The position numbers and the translations under genes were made by a program. Under the pieces are notes generated by a model. That model saw nothing but the letters and a program-made list of their open reading frames with translations. It was not told where the DNA came from and did not search any database. A stretch of DNA of 58,681 nucleotides from Bordetella parapertussis (GTDB lineage Bacteria > Pseudomonadota > Gammaproteobacteria > Burkholderiales > Burkholderiaceae_B), in the NCBI GenBank assembly GCA_945895265.1, contig CAMDEF010000020.1, forward strand, positions 1 through 58,681, written 5' to 3'. Positions 1-7,905 of this stretch are shown here, piece after piece. Position 1 is the stretch's first letter, and each line of letters starts with the position of its first letter.

Positions 1-66
1 TTCTTGTTCATCACGCCATTGCTGTTGGCGCGGGCTTAACTGCTGACTTTGCTTTGGGCTTTGCAT
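1..66 (-). CDS. IS66-type accessory protein TnpA, N-terminal 22 residues
   Basis: An ATG at 66-64 opens a frame that runs off the left edge, preceded by a GAGAGA ribosome site. The visible protein contains SPRQQQWRDEQE, resembling the N-terminus of the small TnpA-like accessory protein of IS66 elements, which typically has a Q-W-R stretch before a helix-turn-helix. Only 22 codons are visible, so the call depends on its position just inside a GTAAGCG end. In the family this protein acts with TnpB and the TnpC transposase. Confidence 0.55.
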   Translation of the reverse strand, partial: MQSPKQSQQLSPRQQQWRDEQE

Positions 67-149
67 TGCAATCTCTCGTGGTTTTTTGAAAGAGAGAGTT
101 TGCACTTTATAAAACGCAAATACTATAACGGCGTTTAGTTACCGCTTAC
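1..149 (-). mobile_element. IS66-family element, one end only
   Basis: The minus strand from 149 downward begins GTAAGCGGTAAC, which fits the GTAAGCG-type terminal inverted repeat of IS66-family elements. The glutathione S-transferase frame on the same strand loses homology at exactly this base: its last native codon is TTA at 150-152. About 80 bases inside the end lies the start of a small ORF resembling the accessory TnpA of IS66 elements. The rest of the element lies beyond the left edge, so the target duplication and the other end cannot be seen. The terminal motif and the break are seen; the family name rests on known IS66 features. Confidence 0.7.
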
Positions 150-638
150 TAAGGTACAGCCAAACACGATTTGCACCATGTTAAGTTGACCATGAAACAG
201 GGGATGATTGAGCTGTTGTTCCCACAAATTTAGTAGGCGCTTAGCGCGATCCGTTTCGTGAAGAACGATTTTGGGAGACTGCTCGTTGACAGGTCGCCAT
301 TTTTCACGCCCTAGTACAGCGAGGCCATCGAGCGTGCTGCGCACCAACGCCTCAACGCGCCTGGCCTCAAAGCCCGCCTCACCGGCAGGTAACGCAAAAG
401 TGGGATAACCTTCGAGGTGATCAAGGTAAGAACAGATCAAGCCTGAATCCTCGAGCCCAACGCCGTCGTCGCACACTAAATGTGGCACCCTTCCCGACGG
501 ATTAATCTGATAGTAGGGGCTGTCAGTCGTGCGTGTCTTGGCTGCAATCACTTCGACTTTGTCTGATAACTTTTTTTCAATGACGACGATGCGTACGATC
601 CGTGCATAGGGCGAGCCTGGGCTGATATACAGATGCAT
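150..638 (-). pseudogene. Glutathione S-transferase, C-terminus removed by IS66 insertion
   Basis: The product starts MHLYISPGSPYARIVRIV, the thioredoxin-fold N-terminal domain of cytosolic GSTs, with the cis-proline region PSGRVPHL and the ED-S pair near EDSGLI. The helical C-terminal domain begins normally and stops at about residue 163 in VFGCTL, where family members continue for some tens of residues. The frame then reads seven bases into the IS and stops at 135-137. The ATG at 638 is chosen over the upstream start at 671 because it has an AAAGGA ribosome site and begins at the family's usual first residue. The protein is probably inactive. Confidence 0.75.
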
Positions 639-784
639 AGATGATTTCCTTTGAAAGGTATTTTTACCCAATCGCGATGCTTCGGATTGAATTCTCAGCC
701 ATCAGAAAACGAGGCAACTGAAAGAATCGATCAAGCAGCATCATGGGCGCGCATGTTTAAACTCCTCTGCCGCCCACTCAACGC

Positions 785-1168
785 TTACTTCGGTACTCTC
801 AACATCGCACAAAGTTTGTTGCCGATTGGATCACGCACATAAGCCAAATACAGCTTACCGGCAGGACCCTCGCGATAGCCAGGAGGATCTTCACAGGTTG
901 TGCCGCCATTCGCAACAGCAGCAGCATGAAACGCGTCGACCTGCTCTGTCGATTGCGCGGCAAATCCGATCGTACCGCCGTTGGCCGGAGTCGCCGCTTT
1001 GTTATCAATCGGCAGAGTGAACGAAAACACACCCGTAGGCGTGCGATAGAAGTAGCGAATATCTCGGTTAATGACACCCGGTGCAATGCCTAAGGTGGCA
1101 AAAACTGCGTCATAGAATTCTCGCGATACTTCTAAATCGTTTGCACCTACCATGACGTGACTAAACAT
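785..1168 (-). CDS. VOC-family (glyoxalase/bleomycin-resistance fold) protein
   Basis: This 127-residue protein begins MFSHVMVGANDLEVSREFYD, the first beta-alpha unit of the vicinal-oxygen-chelate fold. It ends with the typical LAYVRDPIGNKLCA strand. Such small single-module VOC proteins work as metal-dependent dimers in lyase, isomerase or resistance roles; the substrate cannot be read from the sequence. The ATG at 1168 has a TTGGAG ribosome site five bases upstream, which is better than the longer start at 1276. It stands alone, with a short gap before the truncated GST. Confidence 0.75.
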   Translation of the reverse strand: MFSHVMVGANDLEVSREFYDAVFATLGIAPGVINRDIRYFYRTPTGVFSFTLPIDNKAATPANGGTIGFAAQSTEQVDAFHAAAVANGGTTCEDPPGYREGPAGKLYLAYVRDPIGNKLCAMLRVPK

Positions 1169-1417
1169 AGTGACTCCAAGAATTATTTTTGAGAATAAGC
1201 AGCGTAACCCAAAAAGATTGACTTCCTTCCCGCCCAGAGAAAATGTTGTGCCAAGTCTGATTACAAACGGCTTCAAGGGTAGAAATATCTACGATCCATA
1301 AAAATTACACAAAGCCATTGCTGAAACCACTGCAAACACCCTTATGATATACGGTGAGATATCAAACTCCTTTTCTCGACCAGGCATATCACTCTGTCGT
1401 TTTCAGGTTGAACAAAT

Positions 1418-2245
1418 ATGACTAGCACTAGAGCGTTATTCTTTTTGCTAACGCTGTTTGCCTTCACAGCCAGCACCCAAGCCCAAACGACGGCCGTGAG
1501 CGCTAACTCGTTCAACAAGATGGTTCTTGTGCCAGAGGGCTATTTCGTGATGGGCTCGAACAACGGGCCCGATGATGAAAAACCAGAGCACCGGGTTTTT
1601 GTAAAATCATTTTTGATTGATGTGCTTCCTGTTACTAATGCTGATTTTGCAAAATTCCTGAATACGCGCGGTTTAAAAAATCACTTCGGAGAATCGTTTT
1701 ACGACGACGATGACCGTGATGCCAGAATTCATCAACAAAGCTCGAGATGGCAGTCAGATCCGGGGTACGCCACGCACCCAGTCAACGAAGTCAGTTGGGT
1801 AGGTGCTCGTGATTACTGCACTTCGTTAAATAAGCGATTGCCAACCGAAGCAGAGTGGGAAAAAGCCGCACGTGGCACAGATGGCAGACAATATCCGTGG
1901 GGTAATTCAAAGCCGAACAACAAGCGGGCACTGTACGGCGCAGCCTACAACTCGTCGGCACCGGTTGATGCGTTTTCAGAAGGGGCGAGTCCGTACGGAG
2001 TTTTAGACCTGTCTGGCAATCAATGGGAGTGGGTAGCTAGCGCCTATCGTCCCTACCCCTACAGCGCTGACGATGGTAGAGAAAATCAAACGCCCGGCCC
2101 AGTTCGCTCGACGCGCGGTGGCGGGCATGATTCAAGCGAAGACGAGTTCACAACCACCCAACGCGGCAGAAACTTATCTCGCAATCCCAAAGCGGGTCAC
2201 CATAATATTGGGTTTCGTTGCGCGAGTGCTTCAATAGCCAATTGA
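1418..2245 (+). CDS. Secreted formylglycine-generating-enzyme-like (SUMF1 fold) protein
   Basis: The 275-residue product has a signal peptide (about residues 1-22, ending TQAQ). A full FGE-sulfatase domain follows: MVLVPEGYFVMGSN, the HPVNEVSW strand, RLPTEAEWEKAARG, SGNQWEWV and a C-terminal GFRCAS. True formylglycine-generating enzymes carry a catalytic cysteine pair after the RGG motif. Here RGGGHDSSEDEF contains none, so sulfatase maturation is unlikely. The fold also serves in EgtB- and PvdO-type enzymes and in binding proteins. It sits upstream of the RTX protease in the same direction, separated by 327 bases; a functional link is only possible. Confidence 0.8.
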   Translation: MTSTRALFFLLTLFAFTASTQAQTTAVSANSFNKMVLVPEGYFVMGSNNGPDDEKPEHRVFVKSFLIDVLPVTNADFAKFLNTRGLKNHFGESFYDDDDRDARIHQQSSRWQSDPGYATHPVNEVSWVGARDYCTSLNKRLPTEAEWEKAARGTDGRQYPWGNSKPNNKRALYGAAYNSSAPVDAFSEGASPYGVLDLSGNQWEWVASAYRPYPYSADDGRENQTPGPVRSTRGGGHDSSEDEFTTTQRGRNLSRNPKAGHHNIGFRCASASIAN

Positions 2246-2572
2246 AAAGTGAGCGGCAAACGCAGGCTCTATACCCAAAAATACTGGCAAAAGATCATAA
2301 ATCGTGATTGTTTACGCTGATGCTGTATGGCGATATTAATTTATTTGTTCTAAAGTTAACTTATTAAGCTGATCAACTTACGCTAAACTAAGTCGTTAAA
2401 ATTACTACACAGCAAAAAATTGTAAAACGACGTTTGCCGGAGACTTCATTCACTTACGTTTTGGGTGGAAACTCCAACAGTTGTTTTGGGTGGAAACTCC
2501 AACAGTTGTCATTTTTAATGACTAGGCGTTAACGGTTTCGAAACTGAATCACTGGTCTTCTACGAGGAAATT
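2246..2572 (+). promoter_or_regulatory. AT-rich upstream region of the RTX protease
   Basis: This gene-free stretch separates the SUMF1-like gene from the protease. Its first half is AT-rich, with a TTAACTTATTAAGCTGATCAA section that could hold promoter elements. Its last third holds two perfect copies of a 25-base repeat (annotated separately). The protease ATG at 2573 is preceded by ACGAGGAAATT, a good ribosome site. No ORF or stable RNA is visible. Confidence 0.45.
2458..2507 (+). repeat. Two perfect tandem copies of a 25-bp repeat
   Basis: Copies at 2458-2482 and 2483-2507 are identical and directly abut. Each begins GTTTTGGGTGGAAACT and ends CCAACAGTT, with short inverted arms TTGG and CCAA inside. 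They end 65 bases before the protease start codon, where a regulator site or a leader element would sit. Their function is unknown; identical copies also fit a recent slippage duplication. Confidence 0.85.
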
Positions 2573-5500
2573 ATGTCGATCTATTCGAAGTTGATTACAA
2601 CTCTGAAAGACCAAGGCACCAGTCTCTCTGAGGCAACAGATTCAGTGACTGAAAACGGGACGAACTATCTAAGTGCCAACGCATCTCCGTGGTTGCCAAC
2701 TGAATCCTTTTTCAATTTTTCAGCCGTGGCGGATTCGGCTTTTACCTCATCTACCGCTCGAACAGTCCTAGTGCAGTTTAAGACAGGGTCAACCGCGGCT
2801 GCGCATGCACATGCACTTAGTACGGTTCAGGGTCAAACGCTTGAGGTGATTCGTGCCGCAGAAAGCCCTTCTTCTGGCGACAGTTTGGTGCTAGTAAAAA
2901 TTGGAGATGGTCTGAGCGTCGAAGATGCGCTTAAGATTATTTCTAGCCACGATTCGGTTCGCTTTGCTGAACCCAATGATGTGGTCACGATATTGCCGCA
3001 ACCAGAACCGGCTGGTTCGCCTCAAGTTGACAGCCAGACACCGTCAGACATTTCAATTCAAGAGACGCAACCAGAGATCGGCGCACAAGCAAGCCACACC
3101 GAACAAGTTTCGGATAGCGATTTAAATGTTGGCATCACCCAAGTTTTAGATCTGATTGGCGCCCAAGCGGATTCCGACCAAGCAGCATCTGCTGTGCTGG
3201 ACTCTAACTCTTGGGATGTCTCAGAGTCTAGTGGCATTGATGCTGACATATTGGCATCAGATGATTCGTCAGACAATCTATCGAGCACCGCGCAAGCTTC
3301 CTCAGAGGAAGACTCCCTAGTATCTATTATGGCTGTTAGCAATGATCCCGGCTACACCCAAGGTAGCTTATGGGGCATGTATGGCGACAAAACGACAACG
3401 GCTAATCAATATGGTAGCCAGGCGGGTGAAGCATGGGTAGCTGGATTTGTGGGCTCGACTAAAACAGTCATCGGTGTGATTGATACCGGGATTGACCACA
3501 CACACCAAGATCTTTACCAGAATATTTGGCTGAATCAAAAAGAAATACCGACTACGATCTACGCCAGTCTGAGTGACATAAATTATGATAGGTTGATTAC
3601 GTTCAGTGATTTGAATGCGACGGCTAACCAAGCGTTCGTGGCTGATAAAAACGCGAATGGTTATATTGATGCTGCTGACTTGTTAAGTGACTCGCGTTGG
3701 GCTGACGGCATCGATACCGGAGCAAACGGTTATGTCGACGATTTAGTCGGTTGGGACTTTGCCAATAGCGATAACAATCCTTTCGATGACAACGGTCACG
3801 GCACCCATGTCGCAGGCACCATTGGCGCAATGGGAGGGAACAACGTTGGCGTAGCAGGCGTGTCTTGGAACGTTGAGCTTGTCGGTCTCAAATTCTTGGA
3901 TGCCAGCGGTTCGGGCTCAACAGCCAACGCCGTGAAAGCGCTTGATTACTTTACCGCGGCCTCGAAAGTGGCGATCAGCGGCGAAAATTTTGTTGCGACC
4001 AACAATTCTTGGGGCGGAGGCGGTGCTTCGACCGCACTGCAGGACGCGATCACTCGATCGGCCCAAAGCGATATCTTGTTTATCGCTGCAGCGGGTAATT
4101 CAGCTTCGAATAACGATGTGACTGCGAATTATCCTTCTAATTACAACACGACAGCTACCGCGGGTTACGACTCAGTGATTGCCGTGGCCTCGTTAACCAG
4201 TACGGGTGCTCTGTCATCGTTTTCAAGTTACGGTGCAACGCAAGTTGATCTCGCGGCTCCGGGCTCATCGATTTATTCCACGCTGCCCGGAAACTCGTAC
4301 GGAACCTTCAGCGGCACGTCAATGGCAACCCCCCACGTCGCAGGGGCTGTGGCACTCTTTGCGTCTGCAAATCCAAATGCGACGGCAGCAGAAATTCGAG
4401 CTGCCTTGCTGAGCTCGACAGATTCAACAGCCTCGTTAGTTGGCAAAACTGTGACGGGCGGCCGTCTAGATGTTGCAGATATGTTGACTCAAGGGGTAGT
4501 GCCACCACCCGTTACGGACTTGAATTTAGTTGGTACCTCGGGCCGGGATACGCTGACGGGCGGCGCTGGAAACGACACACTGACAGGCAAAGCAGGTAAT
4601 GACACCCTGACCGGTGGCTTGGGTATTGACAAATTTGTTGTAGACGCGGGTACCGACGCGCTTAAAGACCTAGGGAATGGTGGGGCTGATTCGGTCGTTG
4701 TATCGCTGGGTGCCACTGCGAAAGCGACTGCCGTAACTAACTGGACGGCAACGAGTCTGACTAGCAACACTGGTACAGCTACCGTTGTCAGTGGCGGTTT
4801 CAACCTGAATCTAGCCGCAGCCATTGGCCCCAATGGCTGGCAACTCAGCAATGCAGGTAACACCCAACAAGTTACCTTGACCGGTTCAGCCCAAGCGGAT
4901 TCGCTAGTGGGTGGCACTGCCGCGGATACGTTATCGGGTGGCGCGGGCAACGACACACTGACTGGCGGCGCTGGCGCAGATCTTTTGACAGGTGGTACGG
5001 GGGTCGACAAATTTGTGATTCACTCGGGTACTGACACAGTGACCGATTTGGGTGTGGGTGGTGCAGACTCGATTGTCGTGGGGGCAGGAGCGAAAGTCAA
5101 CGCAACATTAGCCACGAGTTGGACTGCGTCAACGATGACGAATAATTCAGGTACAGCCAATTTGATCGCAGCCGGCAATAATGTGAATTTGAATGCAGCC
5201 TCGGGGACTTATGGGTGGACCGTCAGTAACGCCTCAAGCGCGGTGTCTGTCAGTATCCTTGGATCGGTACTCTCTGACACCTTGATTGGTGGTAGCAACG
5301 CAGACTCACTCAACGGGGGGCTAGGCAACGACCTGCTTAGCGGTGGCGCTGGTAATGACACCCTAGTGGGTGGCCGCGGCATAGATCGCTTTGAGGTGAA
5401 CTTTGGCACGGATACAATTTCAGACCTTGGCTTGGGTGGTGCAGATCAAGTGGCCATCAGCACTGGCGCTGCAGCCAATATCGCGATCGCTCAAGCCTGG

Positions 5501-6658
5501 ACTGCCAACTCGTCAACGAGTAACTCAGGTCGAGTGAGCATTCAAACAACAGGCTTTAACGTTAACCTCGCTGCGGCGACCGGTTCGAGTGGTTGGCTTG
5601 TCAGCAATGCCAACAGTTCAGCTACAGTGACACTCACGGGTTCTTTGAATGCCGATACCTTGGTAGGAGGCAGAGGCGTTGATAAGCTTATAGGCGGGCT
5701 AGGCAACGATGTGTTGATGGGCGGTCTTGGGGCCGACAAACTTACGGGCGGACTGGGCAGCGACACCTTTATCTTAACGACGGGAGGTGGCGGTACCACG
5801 GTGGTACAGGCGGATACTGTGCTTGACTTTACCGATGGTGCGGATGTCTTTGGTTTATCTGGAGCGCTCACTTTCAAAGACCTCGTGATTAGCCAAGGTA
5901 ACGGCACGAACACCGCAAAAGCCAATGCCTTGATTCAAAGTGTCTCGGGCGAATTTTTAGCTGTGGTAGCCAATACAACGATCGCGAAATTAACTTCTGC
6001 AGACTTTTTTACGACGACAGTGAGCTTGGCTCCTGTGTCTGCAGCAGCGGTCTCCTCGAGCACGAGCAGCAGCAAAACCGGCAACTCAACGCTTTCGGCA
6101 AGCGAAGTCGGCACCACAAAGACTTTAGCGTCTGACACGACGACCACTAGCACCACGAAGGCGTTAGTATCTGACACGACTACCACCAGCACCACGAAGG
6201 AGTTAGTGTCTGACACGACTACCACCAGCACTACCAAGGCGTTAGTGTCTGACACCACGACTGACTCGACAGCGATTAAGGGTTCAGCAATGGCGCCAGA
6301 TACCTCTCTTGAATCTAAATCATCGACGGTTGCGTCCTCGGTGGCCACCTCTGACGCTGGCACGAGCTCTACTGTGTCGGGTAGCGCGGTGCAAAAAAAT
6401 GATTCTTCTGAGTCGATCAGCGAGAAGGTCGCAACCTCTACAAGTTCGACAAGCTCTGCAAGTCCTACAAGTTCGACAAGCTCTACAAGTCCTACAAGTT
6501 CGACAAGCGCAACGAGTTTAGTTTCAAGTGACCATTCTGAGGCTGCAAGCTCGATTGTCTCGCCCGTTGCGGCTCCCGTGACTGTTTCAGCTTACGTACC
6601 ACCGGTTGCGGCGTACGTGCCCGAAGTGGATCACTCTGCAGGGCTTCTGACTGTGTAA
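2573..6658 (+). CDS. Secreted S8 (subtilisin-like) serine protease with RTX calcium-binding repeats
   Basis: This 1361-residue protein has no N-terminal signal, as expected for type I secretion. Residues about 60-145 look like an I9-type inhibitory propeptide, followed by an acidic linker to about 255. The S8 domain (about 257-640) has the triad D304 (VIDTGID), H409 (NGHGTHVAG) and S583 (SGTSMATPHVAG). Between Asp and His lie two EF-hand-like loops, DINYDRLITFSD (335-346) and DKNANGYIDAAD (358-369). Four RTX blocks (GGxGxDxLxG) start near residues 654, 771, 897 and 1023, separated by spacers containing a W-T-A and N-S-G pattern. The last 200 residues are Ser/Thr-rich with tandem repeats. Secretion genes converge on its 3' end. 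Confidence 0.93.
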   Translation: MSIYSKLITTLKDQGTSLSEATDSVTENGTNYLSANASPWLPTESFFNFSAVADSAFTSSTARTVLVQFKTGSTAAAHAHALSTVQGQTLEVIRAAESPSSGDSLVLVKIGDGLSVEDALKIISSHDSVRFAEPNDVVTILPQPEPAGSPQVDSQTPSDISIQETQPEIGAQASHTEQVSDSDLNVGITQVLDLIGAQADSDQAASAVLDSNSWDVSESSGIDADILASDDSSDNLSSTAQASSEEDSLVSIMAVSNDPGYTQGSLWGMYGDKTTTANQYGSQAGEAWVAGFVGSTKTVIGVIDTGIDHTHQDLYQNIWLNQKEIPTTIYASLSDINYDRLITFSDLNATANQAFVADKNANGYIDAADLLSDSRWADGIDTGANGYVDDLVGWDFANSDNNPFDDNGHGTHVAGTIGAMGGNNVGVAGVSWNVELVGLKFLDASGSGSTANAVKALDYFTAASKVAISGENFVATNNSWGGGGASTALQDAITRSAQSDILFIAAAGNSASNNDVTANYPSNYNTTATAGYDSVIAVASLTSTGALSSFSSYGATQVDLAAPGSSIYSTLPGNSYGTFSGTSMATPHVAGAVALFASANPNATAAEIRAALLSSTDSTASLVGKTVTGGRLDVADMLTQGVVPPPVTDLNLVGTSGRDTLTGGAGNDTLTGKAGNDTLTGGLGIDKFVVDAGTDALKDLGNGGADSVVVSLGATAKATAVTNWTATSLTSNTGTATVVSGGFNLNLAAAIGPNGWQLSNAGNTQQVTLTGSAQADSLVGGTAADTLSGGAGNDTLTGGAGADLLTGGTGVDKFVIHSGTDTVTDLGVGGADSIVVGAGAKVNATLATSWTASTMTNNSGTANLIAAGNNVNLNAASGTYGWTVSNASSAVSVSILGSVLSDTLIGGSNADSLNGGLGNDLLSGGAGNDTLVGGRGIDRFEVNFGTDTISDLGLGGADQVAISTGAAANIAIAQAWTANSSTSNSGRVSIQTTGFNVNLAAATGSSGWLVSNANSSATVTLTGSLNADTLVGGRGVDKLIGGLGNDVLMGGLGADKLTGGLGSDTFILTTGGGGTTVVQADTVLDFTDGADVFGLSGALTFKDLVISQGNGTNTAKANALIQSVSGEFLAVVANTTIAKLTSADFFTTTVSLAPVSAAAVSSSTSSSKTGNSTLSASEVGTTKTLASDTTTTSTTKALVSDTTTTSTTKELVSDTTTTSTTKALVSDTTTDSTAIKGSAMAPDTSLESKSSTVASSVATSDAGTSSTVSGSAVQKNDSSESISEKVATSTSSTSSASPTSSTSSTSPTSSTSATSLVSSDHSEAASSIVSPVAAPVTVSAYVPPVAAYVPEVDHSAGLLTV
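6125..6280 (+). repeat. 39-bp (13-codon) tandem repeat in the protease C-terminal region
   Basis: In-frame units start at 6125, 6164, 6203 and 6242. The first three encode the pattern L-[AV]-S-D-T-T-T-T-S-T-T-K-[AE]; the fourth degenerates after SDTTT. Copies differ by a few, mostly silent, bases. The 39-base period keeps the frame, so copy number could change without killing the protein. The segment lies after the last RTX block and before the presumed secretion signal. Confidence 0.85.
6440..6520 (+). repeat. 27-bp (9-codon) Ser/Thr tandem repeat in the protease
   Basis: Units start at 6440, 6467 and 6494 and encode TSSTSSASP, TSSTSSTSP and TSSTSATSL. The first two are almost identical at DNA level and the third diverges. 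This is a second, independent in-frame repeat in the same low-complexity tail and probably acts as a flexible spacer. Confidence 0.8.
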
Positions 6659-6689
6659 TAAACGAGCAAATTATTGTGTGGGTACCAGC

Positions 6690-6710
6690 GAGCGCTGCTT
6701 GTGGGCGCTC
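6690..6710. terminator. Possible bidirectional hairpin between convergent genes
   Basis: GAGCGC (6690-6695) can pair with GCGCTC (6705-6710) across a 9-base loop, in the 63 bases between the protease stop and the hlyD-like stop. There is no T-run on either side, so intrinsic termination is doubtful. Placement between convergent genes is the main argument. Confidence 0.25.
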
Positions 6711-6721
6711 AACCCCTGACA

Positions 6722-7903
6722 TCATCGCTCGCGCAAGGCCTCGCTCAAGGCTTTGATGGGGCCAATCAGATAGTCTAAGACCGTTTTCTGTCCGGTTCGC
6801 AACTCAACAATTGCGGTCATGCCAGGCAAGAGGGTCATGACCATTCCTTTGCGACTGAGGTCTGGATCCGTGATTCGCACTAAGATTCGATAATAGGCCT
6901 CTTCAAGATCGACGGGAGGCGTCCCAGGACGCCGAGCCTTACTTTCATCACGCATGGTGTTTGGACTGAGATGTTCTAGTACACCAGCCAACCCACCGTA
7001 CTTGTTGTAGTCATAAGCGCTCAGTTTAACGGTAGCTGATTGACCAGTTTTTAAGAATGCGATCTCTGAGGGCTTCACAAAGGCCTCGACAATCGGTTGC
7101 TCATCGAGCGGTACAATCTCAACAATGTTTTGACCAGCCTGAATCACACCACCGATTGTATTGACCAGAATGTTTTTAACAACACCACGCATCGGTGAGA
7201 CGATCGTCGACCGATTGTAAGCATCCGCTCGGGCACGCATATTTTCTCGCGATTGGGCAAGTTCGGACTCTACGCGAACGAGTTCGTTTGCGGCCTCGCT
7301 GAGATAACGGTTCAATCTCTCGGCGATACTGCCTTCTAGGTCTGCTTTTTGCCTCTGCAAACGCAGCAAATCGACTTCAGATATCACTCTTTGTTTGACT
7401 AAAGAACTCACTAACGTCATTTCTCGATCGATCGTGGCGAGCGATCGCTTCATGGCTGCGACTTGATCGGTCAATGTTCGTTTGCGGATTTCAAAGGTAT
7501 GCCGCTCTCGCGCTGCGATCTCGGGCTCTAGCAACACCTCTTTCGAAAATTCAATCGGAAGATCGTTTGCCTCGGCCCTTAGCCTGGCCGCTTGTGCAGA
7601 AAGAGCGAGCCATTTCTCTTTCGCCTCTAGGTAGATGGGGTTACTTCTCGAATCATCTAGTCGAAGCAGGGGCTGATTTTTTTCGACAGTCTGTCCTTCT
7701 TGCACATACATTTTTTCTAGAATGCCGGTATCCAGACTTTGTATCAGTTGCTCGCGACTCGAGGGGATCACTCTGCCATGCCCAGTGGTGACTTCATCTA
7801 ACTGAAATAAAGCGGCCCAACTCAACGCAACAATTAACGTCAACAAACATACCAACAACAAAGTACGGCTTGCGCTTTTCTCGTCGGAATCAAGATTTTG
7901 CAT
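6722..7903 (-). CDS. HlyD-family type I secretion membrane fusion protein
   Basis: This 393-residue adaptor spans the periplasm between the ABC exporter and TolC. It has a short cytoplasmic N-terminus and one transmembrane helix (about residues 13-33). A split lipoyl/barrel-sandwich region follows, with LQSLDTGILEKMYVQEGQTV on the N-terminal side and STIVSPMRGVVKNIL on the C-terminal side. Between them is a long coiled coil rich in Glu, Arg and Leu (about 110-230). The C-terminal beta-barrel ends LRTGQKTVLDYLIGPI, typical of HlyD/LapC/PrtE proteins. It starts two bases after the ABC gene's stop, so the two are co-transcribed. Confidence 0.93.
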   Translation of the reverse strand: MQNLDSDEKSASRTLLLVCLLTLIVALSWAALFQLDEVTTGHGRVIPSSREQLIQSLDTGILEKMYVQEGQTVEKNQPLLRLDDSRSNPIYLEAKEKWLALSAQAARLRAEANDLPIEFSKEVLLEPEIAARERHTFEIRKRTLTDQVAAMKRSLATIDREMTLVSSLVKQRVISEVDLLRLQRQKADLEGSIAERLNRYLSEAANELVRVESELAQSRENMRARADAYNRSTIVSPMRGVVKNILVNTIGGVIQAGQNIVEIVPLDEQPIVEAFVKPSEIAFLKTGQSATVKLSAYDYNKYGGLAGVLEHLSPNTMRDESKARRPGTPPVDLEEAYYRILVRITDPDLSRKGMVMTLLPGMTAIVELRTGQKTVLDYLIGPIKALSEALRER

Positions 7904-7905
7904 AC

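Noticed and set aside
2458..2507. Tandem 25-bp units considered as a CRISPR array
   Set aside because: There are only two copies, no spacer between them, and no cas genes anywhere in the window.
4489..6363. Long minus-strand open frames (173, 127 and 142 codons) inside the RTX region
   Set aside because: They mirror the repetitive Gly/Asp/Thr codons of the protease, are rich in Pro/Ser/Val, lack ribosome sites and match no family.
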